DNA of 55,507 nt from an uncultured Spirochaetales bacterium. GTDB lineage: Bacteria > Spirochaetota > Spirochaetia > Sphaerochaetales > Sphaerochaetaceae. The notes under the pieces are model-generated. The model searched no databases. It saw only the letters and a program-made list of their open reading frames with translations, and had not been told where the DNA came from. Positions 39,891 to 47,311 of this stretch are shown piece after piece (position 1 is the first letter of the stretch; every line of letters begins with the position of its first letter). Where the stretch lies: assembly GCA_949289305.1 (NCBI GenBank), contig CASENB010000027.1:1-55507 (forward strand). Reading direction: 5' to 3'. Both the position numbers and the translations under genes were made by a program.

Positions 39891-41139
39891 AAAAACACTA
39901 CCGTTAAGCGACTGCGAATTCAGGTCTTTGCTTGAAAAAGCGGAGACTCCGTTCTATCTATATGATGGCGATGCGATAAAAGAGAACGTAAGAGCTTTAT
40001 ATGACGCTTTTTCTTGGGCAAACGGGTTTATAAACTTCTTCGCCGTAAAGGCTCTTCCTAATATGCATATGCTAAGGTTCTTATCTTCCTTAGGCCTTGG
40101 CGCAGACACATCAAGCCTTGTAGAGCTTCGTCTTGCAAGGGAGTCTGGCATCGATGCAGAGAAGATAGTATTTACGTCGAACGATACAGCTGACGAGGAA
40201 TTCAAAGAGGCTTTGAAAATGGGTGTGTTGGTCAATATAGACGATATTTGCCATATTGACCGCATTAAAGAATTGGCGCTCCCGTGGCCAGAGCGTATCT
40301 GTTTCCGTTACAACCCAGGATCAAAGCGTACTGGAAATGCAATAATAGGAAATCCAGTTGAGGCGAAATACGGCGTAAGAGACGATCAGATCGTTTCATG
40401 TTATAAAAGAGCAAAAGAGGAGGGAAGCAGCTTCTTCGCTCTTCATACAATGGTTGCCTCAAATGAACTTGATGAATCTTATATAGTGGAGACTGCAAGA
40501 ATGCTCTTTTCTCTTGTTAAAAGGATTAAAGAAGAGGCGGGCGTAGATATCAGCCTTTTGGATCTTGGCGGCGGGGTTGGAATTCCTTACAGACTTGAAG
40601 ATGATCCGATTTCCTTTTACTCGCTCGCTTCAAAGATAAAAGCTCTCTACGATGATATGATAATAGGAGAAGGTCTTAACCCTGTAAGGATTTCGTTTGA
40701 AATGGGCAGGGCAATTACTGGGCCTTTTGGATATTTGATAAGCAAAGTCCGTCATGTAAGCCATAAATACAAGGATTATGTAGGTCTTGATGCATGTATG
40801 GCGAATTTGATGCGTCCTGCCTTATATGGCGCATACCATCATATAACCGTGCTAGGAAAGGAGGCTGATGAAAAAGACCACGTTTATGATGTTACAGGAA
40901 GCCTTTGTGAGAATAACGATAAGTTTGCAATAGATAGAAGACTTCCTAAAATAGAGAGAGGCGATGTCGTTGTAATTCATGATGCAGGAGCGCACGGGCA
41001 TTCAATGGGGTTCAACTATAATGGAAAGCTTCGCTGCTCTGAGTATTTGAAAGAAAATGGAAATATTTATAAGATAAGACGGGCTGAGACTTATGATGAC
41101 TACGTCAGCACTATAACGGACGAAATGGAGATCGTATGA
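39883..41139 (+). CDS. lysA: Diaminopimelate decarboxylase
   Basis: 418 residues of the alanine-racemase-fold PLP family. FFAVKALPNMHML holds the PLP lysine, LGADTSSLVEL, HTMVASNELDESY and LLDLGGGVGIPY bind PLP, and VVIHDAGAHGHSMGFNYNG is at the second site. It makes lysine from meso-DAP. HTMVASNE differs slightly from the usual HIGSQ, as in the group related to ornithine/carboxynorspermidine decarboxylases, but the operon with dapB/A/L supports LysA. Confidence 0.9.
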   Translation: MSKKTLPLSDCEFRSLLEKAETPFYLYDGDAIKENVRALYDAFSWANGFINFFAVKALPNMHMLRFLSSLGLGADTSSLVELRLARESGIDAEKIVFTSNDTADEEFKEALKMGVLVNIDDICHIDRIKELALPWPERICFRYNPGSKRTGNAIIGNPVEAKYGVRDDQIVSCYKRAKEEGSSFFALHTMVASNELDESYIVETARMLFSLVKRIKEEAGVDISLLDLGGGVGIPYRLEDDPISFYSLASKIKALYDDMIIGEGLNPVRISFEMGRAITGPFGYLISKVRHVSHKYKDYVGLDACMANLMRPALYGAYHHITVLGKEADEKDHVYDVTGSLCENNDKFAIDRRLPKIERGDVVVIHDAGAHGHSMGFNYNGKLRCSEYLKENGNIYKIRRAETYDDYVSTITDEMEIV

Positions 41140-41534
41140 GAGAATTCATATATAGGACTAGGGTTTACTATTCCGATACCGACTGCGGAGGCATCGTTTA
41201 TCATGCTAAGTATCTTGATTTTGCAGAACATGCGAGAACGGAGATGCTTAGGCAAGCGCTGCCGGATAAGTGCCAGAGGGAGATGAGAGACGGAGGGCTG
41301 ATATTCGTTGTAAAGAGCATTAGCATCGATTATAAAAAACCTGGCCTTCTTGATGATGAGATCGTTGTTTATACTAAGCTTGAAAAGGCTGAAAGATTCA
41401 GCGCCGTCTTTTCCCAGAGCATAAGAAGGGGTGATGAGGATCTTGCAGTGCTATCTGTCAAGGTTGCATCGGTATCGTTTGATGGAAAGAAGCTTACCCT
41501 TCTTCCCAAAGAAGTAGTAGAGGCGCTGTCTTGA
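41136..41534 (+). CDS. ybgC: YbgC-family acyl-CoA thioesterase
   Basis: 132 residues, hot-dog fold. VYYSDTDCGGIVYHAKYLDF has the catalytic Asp and the 4HBT signature, and EHARTEMLRQ follows. It is similar to YbgC of the Tol-Pal operon and hydrolyses acyl-CoA or acyl-ACP. It is linked to lysA by ATGA and to nrdG by a TTGA overlap, so it belongs to the lysine transcription unit without an obvious metabolic link. Confidence 0.9.
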   Translation: MREFIYRTRVYYSDTDCGGIVYHAKYLDFAEHARTEMLRQALPDKCQREMRDGGLIFVVKSISIDYKKPGLLDDEIVVYTKLEKAERFSAVFSQSIRRGDEDLAVLSVKVASVSFDGKKLTLLPKEVVEALS

Positions 41535-42223
41535 GAATTGTAGGCTTTCAAAAACTCACGCTTTTAGATTATCCAGGAAAGGTTGCTTGCATCCTTTTTA
41601 CAGGTGGATGTAATTTCCGCTGCCCGTATTGCCATAATGGAGAGCTCGTATTAAGAGCTGATGAATTTCCTCCTTTTAGCGATGATGAGATATTCTCCTA
41701 TCTTGATAAAAGAAAAGGAGTGTTGGATGCGGTTGTCGTTTCAGGAGGAGAGCCTACCATACAGAGCGATCTTGAAGATTACCTTGCTAAGATTAAAGAA
41801 AGAAATTTACTAATTAAGCTTGATACCAATGGACTAATGCCGGATGTAATGAGAAATCTTGTTGAAAAAAAACTGGTAGATTACATTGCCATGGACGTTA
41901 AGAACAGCCTTGAGGATTATGCGAAGACCGTAGGGCTTAAGAGTGTCGATACGTCTAAAATCTTAGAGTCCATAGAGTATCTGAAATCTGGTCATGTGGA
42001 GTATGAATTCAGAACAACGGTCACTAAGGAACTTCATAAGGAAAATAATTTTCGCTCTCTAGCGTCCCTTCTTTCAGGCTGTAAGGCCTACTATATACAA
42101 AACTTTACAGCCAATGAAAATACTATTGAAAAAAGTAATACTCCTCTAAGCAGGAAAGAGCTTGAAAGTTATATAGAAATACTTAAAAAAACTATAGGAA
42201 ACGTACAAATAAGAAATTTTTAG
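41531..42223 (+). CDS. nrdG: Anaerobic ribonucleotide reductase activating protein (radical SAM)
   Basis: 230 residues using a TTG start that overlaps the ybgC stop. CNFRCPYCHN is the CxxxCxxC [4Fe-4S] motif of radical-SAM enzymes. GGEPTIQSDLEDYL binds SAM, and DTNGLMPDVM follows. It generates the glycyl radical on NrdD. It sits at the end of the dap operon while nrdD follows 115 nt later under its own promoter, so basal nrdG expression is tied to lysine genes. Confidence 0.92.
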   Translation: MRIVGFQKLTLLDYPGKVACILFTGGCNFRCPYCHNGELVLRADEFPPFSDDEIFSYLDKRKGVLDAVVVSGGEPTIQSDLEDYLAKIKERNLLIKLDTNGLMPDVMRNLVEKKLVDYIAMDVKNSLEDYAKTVGLKSVDTSKILESIEYLKSGHVEYEFRTTVTKELHKENNFRSLASLLSGCKAYYIQNFTANENTIEKSNTPLSRKELESYIEILKKTIGNVQIRNF

Positions 42224-42225
42224 CT

Positions 42226-42272
42226 ACGCTATATATAGTGGTTTAAAAATTGACATACACTTTATATTGCGT
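42226..42272 (+). promoter_or_regulatory. Two NrdR boxes and -35 element ahead of nrdD
   Basis: Box 1 (42226-42241, acgCTATATATAGtgg) and box 2 (42257-42272, acaCTTTATATTGcgt) each match the NrdR consensus acaCwAtATaTwGtgt at about 14 of 16 positions. They are 31 bp apart start to start, the usual three-helical-turn spacing. TTGACA (42250-42255) lies between them and box 2 covers the spacer, so NrdR-(d)ATP would block RNA polymerase. No nrdR gene is in the window. Confidence 0.8.
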
Positions 42273-42337
42273 TTTTCTATTGCATTCTTTCTACCTTCAT
42301 GTTATCGTATCTTTTACAACATAAATAGGAGATATCA

Positions 42338-44710
42338 ATGTATAGTGTTTCTAAGCGCGACGGTGCTGTAGTTGATTTTGACATCAAAAAAATCAGTACG
42401 GCAATAAAGAAAGCATTTGAAGCTTCAAAGACGGAATACAACGACGACATAATCGATTTTATCGCATTGAAAGTAACTGCGGATTTTTCAAAGAAGATAA
42501 AAGATCAGAAGATTGCAGTAGAAGACATACAGGACTCTGTCGAGAACGTTCTCTCTCAGGCAGGGTACAACGATGTAGCTAAGACTTACATCCTCTATAG
42601 AAAGCAGAGAGAGAAGATTAGAAATATGAAGTCCACTATCTTAGATTATAAGAACGTAGTGGATAACTATCTGAAATTAAACGACTGGAGAGTAAAAGAG
42701 AACTCAACGGTTACATATTCAGTCGGAGGACTTATTCTCTCTAACAGCGGTGCTATTACGGCAAACTATTGGCTCAGCGAGGTGTACGATGAGGAGATTG
42801 CGAACGCACACCGCTCATGCGATATGCACATCCACGATCTTTCCATGCTCACAGGATACTGCGCAGGATGGTCAATCAAACAGCTTATTCAGGAAGGACT
42901 CGGTGGAATTCCTGGAAAAATCACGTCAAGTCCTGCAAGCCATTTATCGACGCTATGCAATCAGATGGTCAACTTCCTTGGAATTCTTCAGAACGAATGG
43001 GCTGGCGCTCAGGCATTCAGTTCTTTTGATACTTACCTTGCTCCGTTCGTTAAGAAGGACAATTTGTCTTACAGGGAAGTTAAGAAGAGCCTTGAGAGTT
43101 TCATTTATGGAGTTAATACCCCTTCGCGCTGGGGAACACAGGCACCATTTTCAAATATTACTTTAGACTGGGTATGTCCTGAAGACATGAAGAACACTCC
43201 TGCTATCGTAGGTGGAAAAGATCAGGATTTCACATATGGCGATTGTCAGAAAGAGATGGATATGGTTAACAAGGCGTTTATCGAGATCATGATCGAAGGA
43301 GACGCAAACGGCAGAGGTTTCCAGTATCCTATTCCTACATACTCAATTACAAAGGATTTCGACTGGTCTGAAACAGAGAACAACAGGCTTCTTTTCGAAA
43401 TGACGGCAAAATACGGCACTCCTTATTTCTCCAACTATATCAATAGCGATATGCAGCCAAGCGATGTCAGATCGATGTGCTGCCGTCTTCGCCTTGATTT
43501 AAGAGAACTCAGAAAGAAGACAGGAGGATTCTTTGGTTCTGGAGAGAGCACTGGAAGTATTGGCGTCGTAACGATTAACATGCCACGTCTTGGCTATCTT
43601 GCAAAGGACGAGGCTGACTTCTACGCACGCCTCGATAAGATTATGGATATTGCGGCAAGATCCCTTAAGAGAAAGAGGGAGGTTATCACAAAGCTTCTTG
43701 AAGAAGGGCTATACCCATATACGAAGAGATACCTTGGAACGTTTAACAACCACTTCTCTACGATCGGTCTTGTAGGAATGAATGAATGCTCTCTTAACGC
43801 TAAATGGCTAAGATGCGATCTAACAGATAAGAGAAGCCAGGATTTTGCTGTAGACGTGCTCAATCACATGAGAAACCGCCTTTCTGATTATCAGGAGATG
43901 TATGGAGATCTTTACAACCTTGAAGCGACTCCGGCTGAAAGCACATCATACCGCTTTGCAAAGCACGATGTAGAGCAGTTCCCAGATATCATTACAGCAA
44001 GCAAGAATGGAGATGCGCCATATTACACGAACTCATCACACCTTCCTGTAGGATATACTGACGATATCTTCACTGCTCTTGATGTTCAGGATCGCCTGCA
44101 GACTCTTTATACGTCAGGAACAGTATTCCATGCGTTCCTTGGCGAGAAGATGACAGATTGGAAAAGTGCTGCAAATCTCGTAAGAAAGATCGCTGAAAAC
44201 TACGAACTCCCTTACTATACGATCAGCCCGACTTACTCCGTATGCACTGATCACGGTTATATCGCAGGGGAAGAGTACACATGTCCTATTTGCGGAAAGA
44301 CTACCGAAGTTTATTCTAGGATCACAGGATATTATCGTCCTGTTCAGAACTGGAATACTGGAAAGAGCGAGGAGTTCAAGGAGAGGAAGACCTACAATAT
44401 TGGGACGAGCGTTCTGACTCATGGCGCTCCATGTAAGAAAGACGATAAGAAGAAAGATGAGGCAAAAGAGATAAAGGTATCGGAAACTCTTCTTTTCACA
44501 ACGAAGACTTGCCCTAACTGCAAGGCGGCAAAGCAGATTCTTGATAAGGCAGGAGTAAAATATAAGACTATAGATGCCGAAGAGAATCCAGAGCTTGCAA
44601 TAAAGTATTCTATAATGCAGGCCCCAAGCCTTGTGATAGAGGCAAACGGAATCGATAACGTTCTAGTAGGACTAGCAAAGATCAAAGGATTCTTACAGGA
44701 AGCTATTTAA
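42338..44710 (+). CDS. nrdD: Anaerobic ribonucleoside-triphosphate reductase with fused glutaredoxin-like domain
   Basis: 790 residues. It has an N-terminal ATP-cone (SKRDGAVVDFDIKKISTAI), then the class III catalytic core with CRLRLDLRELRKKTGGFFG and MNECSLNAKWL region cysteines, a Zn motif TCPICGK and the glycyl-radical segment SRITGYYRPVQNW near the end of the core. After a Lys-rich linker (about 700-712) comes a thioredoxin-fold domain (713-790) with TTKTCPNCKAAKQIL and MQAPSLVI. The fused redoxin suggests electrons come from a thiol system instead of formate. A good site (AGGAG) precedes the ATG. A terminator follows. Confidence 0.95.
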   Translation: MYSVSKRDGAVVDFDIKKISTAIKKAFEASKTEYNDDIIDFIALKVTADFSKKIKDQKIAVEDIQDSVENVLSQAGYNDVAKTYILYRKQREKIRNMKSTILDYKNVVDNYLKLNDWRVKENSTVTYSVGGLILSNSGAITANYWLSEVYDEEIANAHRSCDMHIHDLSMLTGYCAGWSIKQLIQEGLGGIPGKITSSPASHLSTLCNQMVNFLGILQNEWAGAQAFSSFDTYLAPFVKKDNLSYREVKKSLESFIYGVNTPSRWGTQAPFSNITLDWVCPEDMKNTPAIVGGKDQDFTYGDCQKEMDMVNKAFIEIMIEGDANGRGFQYPIPTYSITKDFDWSETENNRLLFEMTAKYGTPYFSNYINSDMQPSDVRSMCCRLRLDLRELRKKTGGFFGSGESTGSIGVVTINMPRLGYLAKDEADFYARLDKIMDIAARSLKRKREVITKLLEEGLYPYTKRYLGTFNNHFSTIGLVGMNECSLNAKWLRCDLTDKRSQDFAVDVLNHMRNRLSDYQEMYGDLYNLEATPAESTSYRFAKHDVEQFPDIITASKNGDAPYYTNSSHLPVGYTDDIFTALDVQDRLQTLYTSGTVFHAFLGEKMTDWKSAANLVRKIAENYELPYYTISPTYSVCTDHGYIAGEEYTCPICGKTTEVYSRITGYYRPVQNWNTGKSEEFKERKTYNIGTSVLTHGAPCKKDDKKKDEAKEIKVSETLLFTTKTCPNCKAAKQILDKAGVKYKTIDAEENPELAIKYSIMQAPSLVIEANGIDNVLVGLAKIKGFLQEAI

Positions 44711-44716
44711 ATATTG

Positions 44717-44741
44717 ACCCCGTCTTAGCACGGGGTTTTTT
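44717..44741 (+). terminator. Terminator after nrdD
   Basis: Stem accccg (44717-44722) with cggggt (44731-44736), then six T residues. The dehydrogenase ribosome site starts right behind it. Confidence 0.85.
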
Positions 44742-44750
44742 GGAGGAAAA

Positions 44751-45752
44751 ATGAAAGTAAAATATGAAGAGCTCGTAGATCTGTTTTCTACTTTGCTTAT
44801 TAAAAAAGGGTTTTCTAACGAGGATGCGAAAGAGGCTGGCGTCATATTTGCAGAAAATACCGTTTCAGGCGTTTTAAGCCATGGCATAAACAGGTTTCCA
44901 CGCGTTTTAAAATATATAGATGACGGGGATATCAAAATCGGGGTAAAAGAGGAAGTTGTCTTTTCCCTTCCGTTCTTTGAAAGGTGGGATTGCAAGATGG
45001 GACTTGGTCCTCTGTTTGCTAAAAAAGGCATGACAAGGGCAATCTTACTTGCAAAAGAGAGCGGAATCGGTGTTGTTGCGCTTAAGAACAACAACCATTG
45101 GATGAGAGGCGGATACTTTGCAGAGCTTGCTTCAAAAGAAGGATTAATCGGAATCTGCTGGTCGAACACCACTGCGAACATGCCGCCATGGGGAGCAAAG
45201 ACGGCGCGTCTTGGAAACAATCCTCTCTGCATAGCTGTTCCTGTAAAGGACGGATCGTCGTTTCTCCTTGATATGGCGATAAGCCAGTACAGTTATGGAA
45301 AGCTTGAGACATTACGTCTAAAAGGTGAGAATCTCCCATATCCTGGAGGATTTGACAAGAATGGAAAACTCACAGACGTTCCGTCCGACATTGAAGAGAG
45401 CAAGAGAATGCTTCCAATCGGATACTGGAAGGGAAGCGGGCTTTCTATCGCTCTTGATTTAATTGCATCGGTGATAAGCGGAGGAAACTCTGTAAAAGAG
45501 ATTTCAGATTTTACTAACGAGGTAGCTCTTTCGCAGATCATGATCGTTCTAGATCCTATGAAACTCGGAATTGACAACGCAGAAGAGAGAGCTAAGGAGA
45601 TTCTATCTTACGTAAAGAGTGCCGATACAGCAGAAGGTTTTAGAGGTGTAAGCTATCCTGGAGAGTCCATGAACAGAACGAAGGATGCGAATATGAGAGA
45701 TGGAGTTGAAGTGGTTGACTCCATATACTTGTCTTTGAAAGAACTCGTTTGA
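44751..45752 (+). CDS. dlgD: YiaK/DlgD-type malate/L-lactate dehydrogenase family enzyme (2,3-diketo-L-gulonate reductase-like)
   Basis: 333 residues of the Ldh_2 family with its unusual NAD(P) fold. SHGINRFPRVL has the catalytic His. NNNHWMRGGYFAELASKEG, SNTTANMPPWGAKTARLGNNP, YSYGKLETLRLKGENLPYPGG and MLPIGYWKGSGLSIALD closely follow the YiaK (3-dehydro-L-gulonate 2-dehydrogenase) pattern, more than malate or ureidoglycolate dehydrogenases. The substrate is inferred. It has a GGAGGAAAA site. It follows nrdD after a terminator, and the tRNA promoter starts over its stop codon. Confidence 0.8.
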   Translation: MKVKYEELVDLFSTLLIKKGFSNEDAKEAGVIFAENTVSGVLSHGINRFPRVLKYIDDGDIKIGVKEEVVFSLPFFERWDCKMGLGPLFAKKGMTRAILLAKESGIGVVALKNNNHWMRGGYFAELASKEGLIGICWSNTTANMPPWGAKTARLGNNPLCIAVPVKDGSSFLLDMAISQYSYGKLETLRLKGENLPYPGGFDKNGKLTDVPSDIEESKRMLPIGYWKGSGLSIALDLIASVISGGNSVKEISDFTNEVALSQIMIVLDPMKLGIDNAEERAKEILSYVKSADTAEGFRGVSYPGESMNRTKDANMRDGVEVVDSIYLSLKELV

Positions 45753-45777
45753 CACGCTGCTAAACTATTTGTAATAT
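45749..45777 (+). promoter_or_regulatory. Promoter of tRNA-Pro and probably of the V-ATPase operon
   Basis: A consensus TTGACA (45749-45754) that overlaps the dlgD stop codon, a 17-bp spacer, and TAATAT (45772-45777). Transcription would start about 5 nt before the tRNA. No terminator or second promoter is evident between the tRNA and the first V-ATPase gene. Confidence 0.7.
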
Positions 45778-45788
45778 ATTGCAGTATT

Positions 45789-45862
45789 CGGGCATTAGCG
45801 CAGGGGTTTAGCGTACAAGTCTGGGGGACTTGGGGTCGGCGGTTCAAATCCGCCATGCCCGA
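45789..45862 (+). tRNA. tRNA-Pro (anticodon GGG)
   Basis: A complete 74-nt cloverleaf: acceptor CGGGCAT/ATGCCCG with the bacterial tRNA-Pro C1-G72 pair and A73, D arm GCGC/GCGT, anticodon stem CAAGT/ACTTG with loop CTGGGGG (anticodon GGG), a 5-nt variable loop, and T arm GGCGG/CCGCC with TTCAAAT. CCA is not encoded. It reads CCC and CCU. Confidence 0.95.
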
Positions 45863-45894
45863 AAATTATCTACTTAACGTAGAGGGGAGAAAGG

Positions 45895-46206
45895 ATGCAA
45901 AGTTCAATTATCGATGGTATCCTGACCGTGGAAGATGAGGCGGAGAAGATCGTCTCTGATGCCGAAGCTGAGGCTAGGAACATAATATTTAATGCTCAAA
46001 AAGAAGCAAAAGAGCTAATCAGCAAAGAGATCGACGAGATTAGAAAAAGAAACGATCAAATAATAGAAGATGAAGAGGCCTTATATAAAGAGAATTTGAA
46101 AGAGTATGAGGACGTCCGCCTTGAAATTGAAAAAAACGGAGTCAAGACGAATTCAGAGGCCTTGAAGAGAGCCAAAGATAGAATCGTATCCTTAATCTTA
46201 GATTAG
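45895..46206 (+). CDS. V-type ATPase stalk subunit G/H
   Basis: 103 residues, almost entirely a charged helix with Ala/Glu/Lys heptads (EDEAEKIVSDAEAEARNII), as in AhaH/NtpF-type peripheral stalk subunits that pair with subunit E. It is the first protein gene after tRNA-Pro and has GAGGGGAGAAAGG before the ATG. It is identified by position and coiled-coil character, since the sequence itself is of low complexity. Confidence 0.8.
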   Translation: MQSSIIDGILTVEDEAEKIVSDAEAEARNIIFNAQKEAKELISKEIDEIRKRNDQIIEDEEALYKENLKEYEDVRLEIEKNGVKTNSEALKRAKDRIVSLILD

Positions 46207-46216
46207 AGAGAAAGCC

Positions 46217-47311
46217 ATGGGAAAAGTAAGTGAATACGCTTTTATCAATGCAAAGCTCAGGGCTAGGATCGGAGAGATAAACAGTTCTACGCTCTTATCC
46301 GATATGGTAAAAGCTCCAACGTTGAATGAGGCCATAAGCACTCTTAAAAACACAAGATATTCCCGCCTTGTCTCCGTCTATGCCGAGACTGGAGATCTTC
46401 AGGCAGTAGAACTTGCATTGCTTGAGTTTGAGATCGAGACTTACAGGGAAGTGCTTTCATATTTGAAAGGAAATGAAAAAGAGCTTATTACAGTCCTTTT
46501 TGAGAAGGTAGAAGTCGAGAATATTAAAAATGCGCTTCGCCTCTGGTATTCTTCATCTTTAAAAGGCCGATCCATATCAAGCAGAGCAAACTATATATTT
46601 AAGAAATTAATCGTACATCCTGTAAATTATAGTGCGCTTATCAACGCTAGATCGTTTGCAGAGCTTTTATCTGCATTTGAAGATACGATTTATTATCCTG
46701 TCATATCATCGTTTACTCTTGAAGAGATTAAAAACAACGGACTCTTTGATCTTGAGATAAAACTCGATCATCTGTATTTTGATCGACTCTTTAGCTCTAT
46801 GAAGAGTCTGAAATGGGAGGATAGGGAGATTAGCGAGAATATATATTTCGTCGATGTCGATTTAAAAAACATATTGCTTTTCATCCGATACAACTTCTAT
46901 CATCATGTTTCCGCAAGCGAGCTTGAATACGTCTGTATTCCTTACGGCAGGATTTATCAGGACATCAAAAGGAAGAAGTTATTTGAAAAGAGAGACAATA
47001 CAGAGGAGATAAGGTCTGTCTTTTCAAGACATTATAAGGACTTGATGGCCGATTTAAGGGAGATAAGAAAGAACGACGATGAGCTTACTAGCGCAGATGA
47101 AAACGCTAAACATATAATTAAGATTGAAGAGTATCTCTCTCAAACGAGAAAAAAGGAGTTTATGAAGATACTTACTCAAAACCCATTTACAGTAGCAACC
47201 ATACTCTCTTACTTCTTCCTTTTAAGGGATGAAGATCAGAGAATAAGAAGTATTATGAGCGCTAAGTTCTACAAATGGGATGAAGAGAGGATCAGGGAGG
47301 CCATCTTATGA
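46217..47311 (+). CDS. atpC: V-type ATPase subunit C
   Basis: 364 residues of the AC39/subunit d type (AhaC/NtpC). It links the rotor ring to the central stalk. KVSEYAFINAKLRARIGEI and LLSDMVKAPTLNEAISTLKNTRY are at the N-terminus, followed by EVENIKNALRLWY and IEEYLSQTRKKEFMKILTQNPFTVATILSYFFLLRDEDQ near the C-terminus (quoted in part: NPFTVATILSYFFLLRDEDQ), which is the conserved family end. It overlaps atpI (ATGA). Confidence 0.92.
   Translation: MGKVSEYAFINAKLRARIGEINSSTLLSDMVKAPTLNEAISTLKNTRYSRLVSVYAETGDLQAVELALLEFEIETYREVLSYLKGNEKELITVLFEKVEVENIKNALRLWYSSSLKGRSISSRANYIFKKLIVHPVNYSALINARSFAELLSAFEDTIYYPVISSFTLEEIKNNGLFDLEIKLDHLYFDRLFSSMKSLKWEDREISENIYFVDVDLKNILLFIRYNFYHHVSASELEYVCIPYGRIYQDIKRKKLFEKRDNTEEIRSVFSRHYKDLMADLREIRKNDDELTSADENAKHIIKIEEYLSQTRKKEFMKILTQNPFTVATILSYFFLLRDEDQRIRSIMSAKFYKWDEERIREAIL

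Noticed and set aside
44693..45232. Minus-strand open frame (179 codons) across the nrdD terminator and dlgD
   Set aside because: It crosses a terminator and lies antisense to conserved dehydrogenase motifs; no ribosome site or family resemblance.
45653..45856. Minus-strand frame with a peptide resembling database tRNA artefacts
   Set aside because: It is the antisense of the tRNA-Pro gene and the end of dlgD, not a gene.
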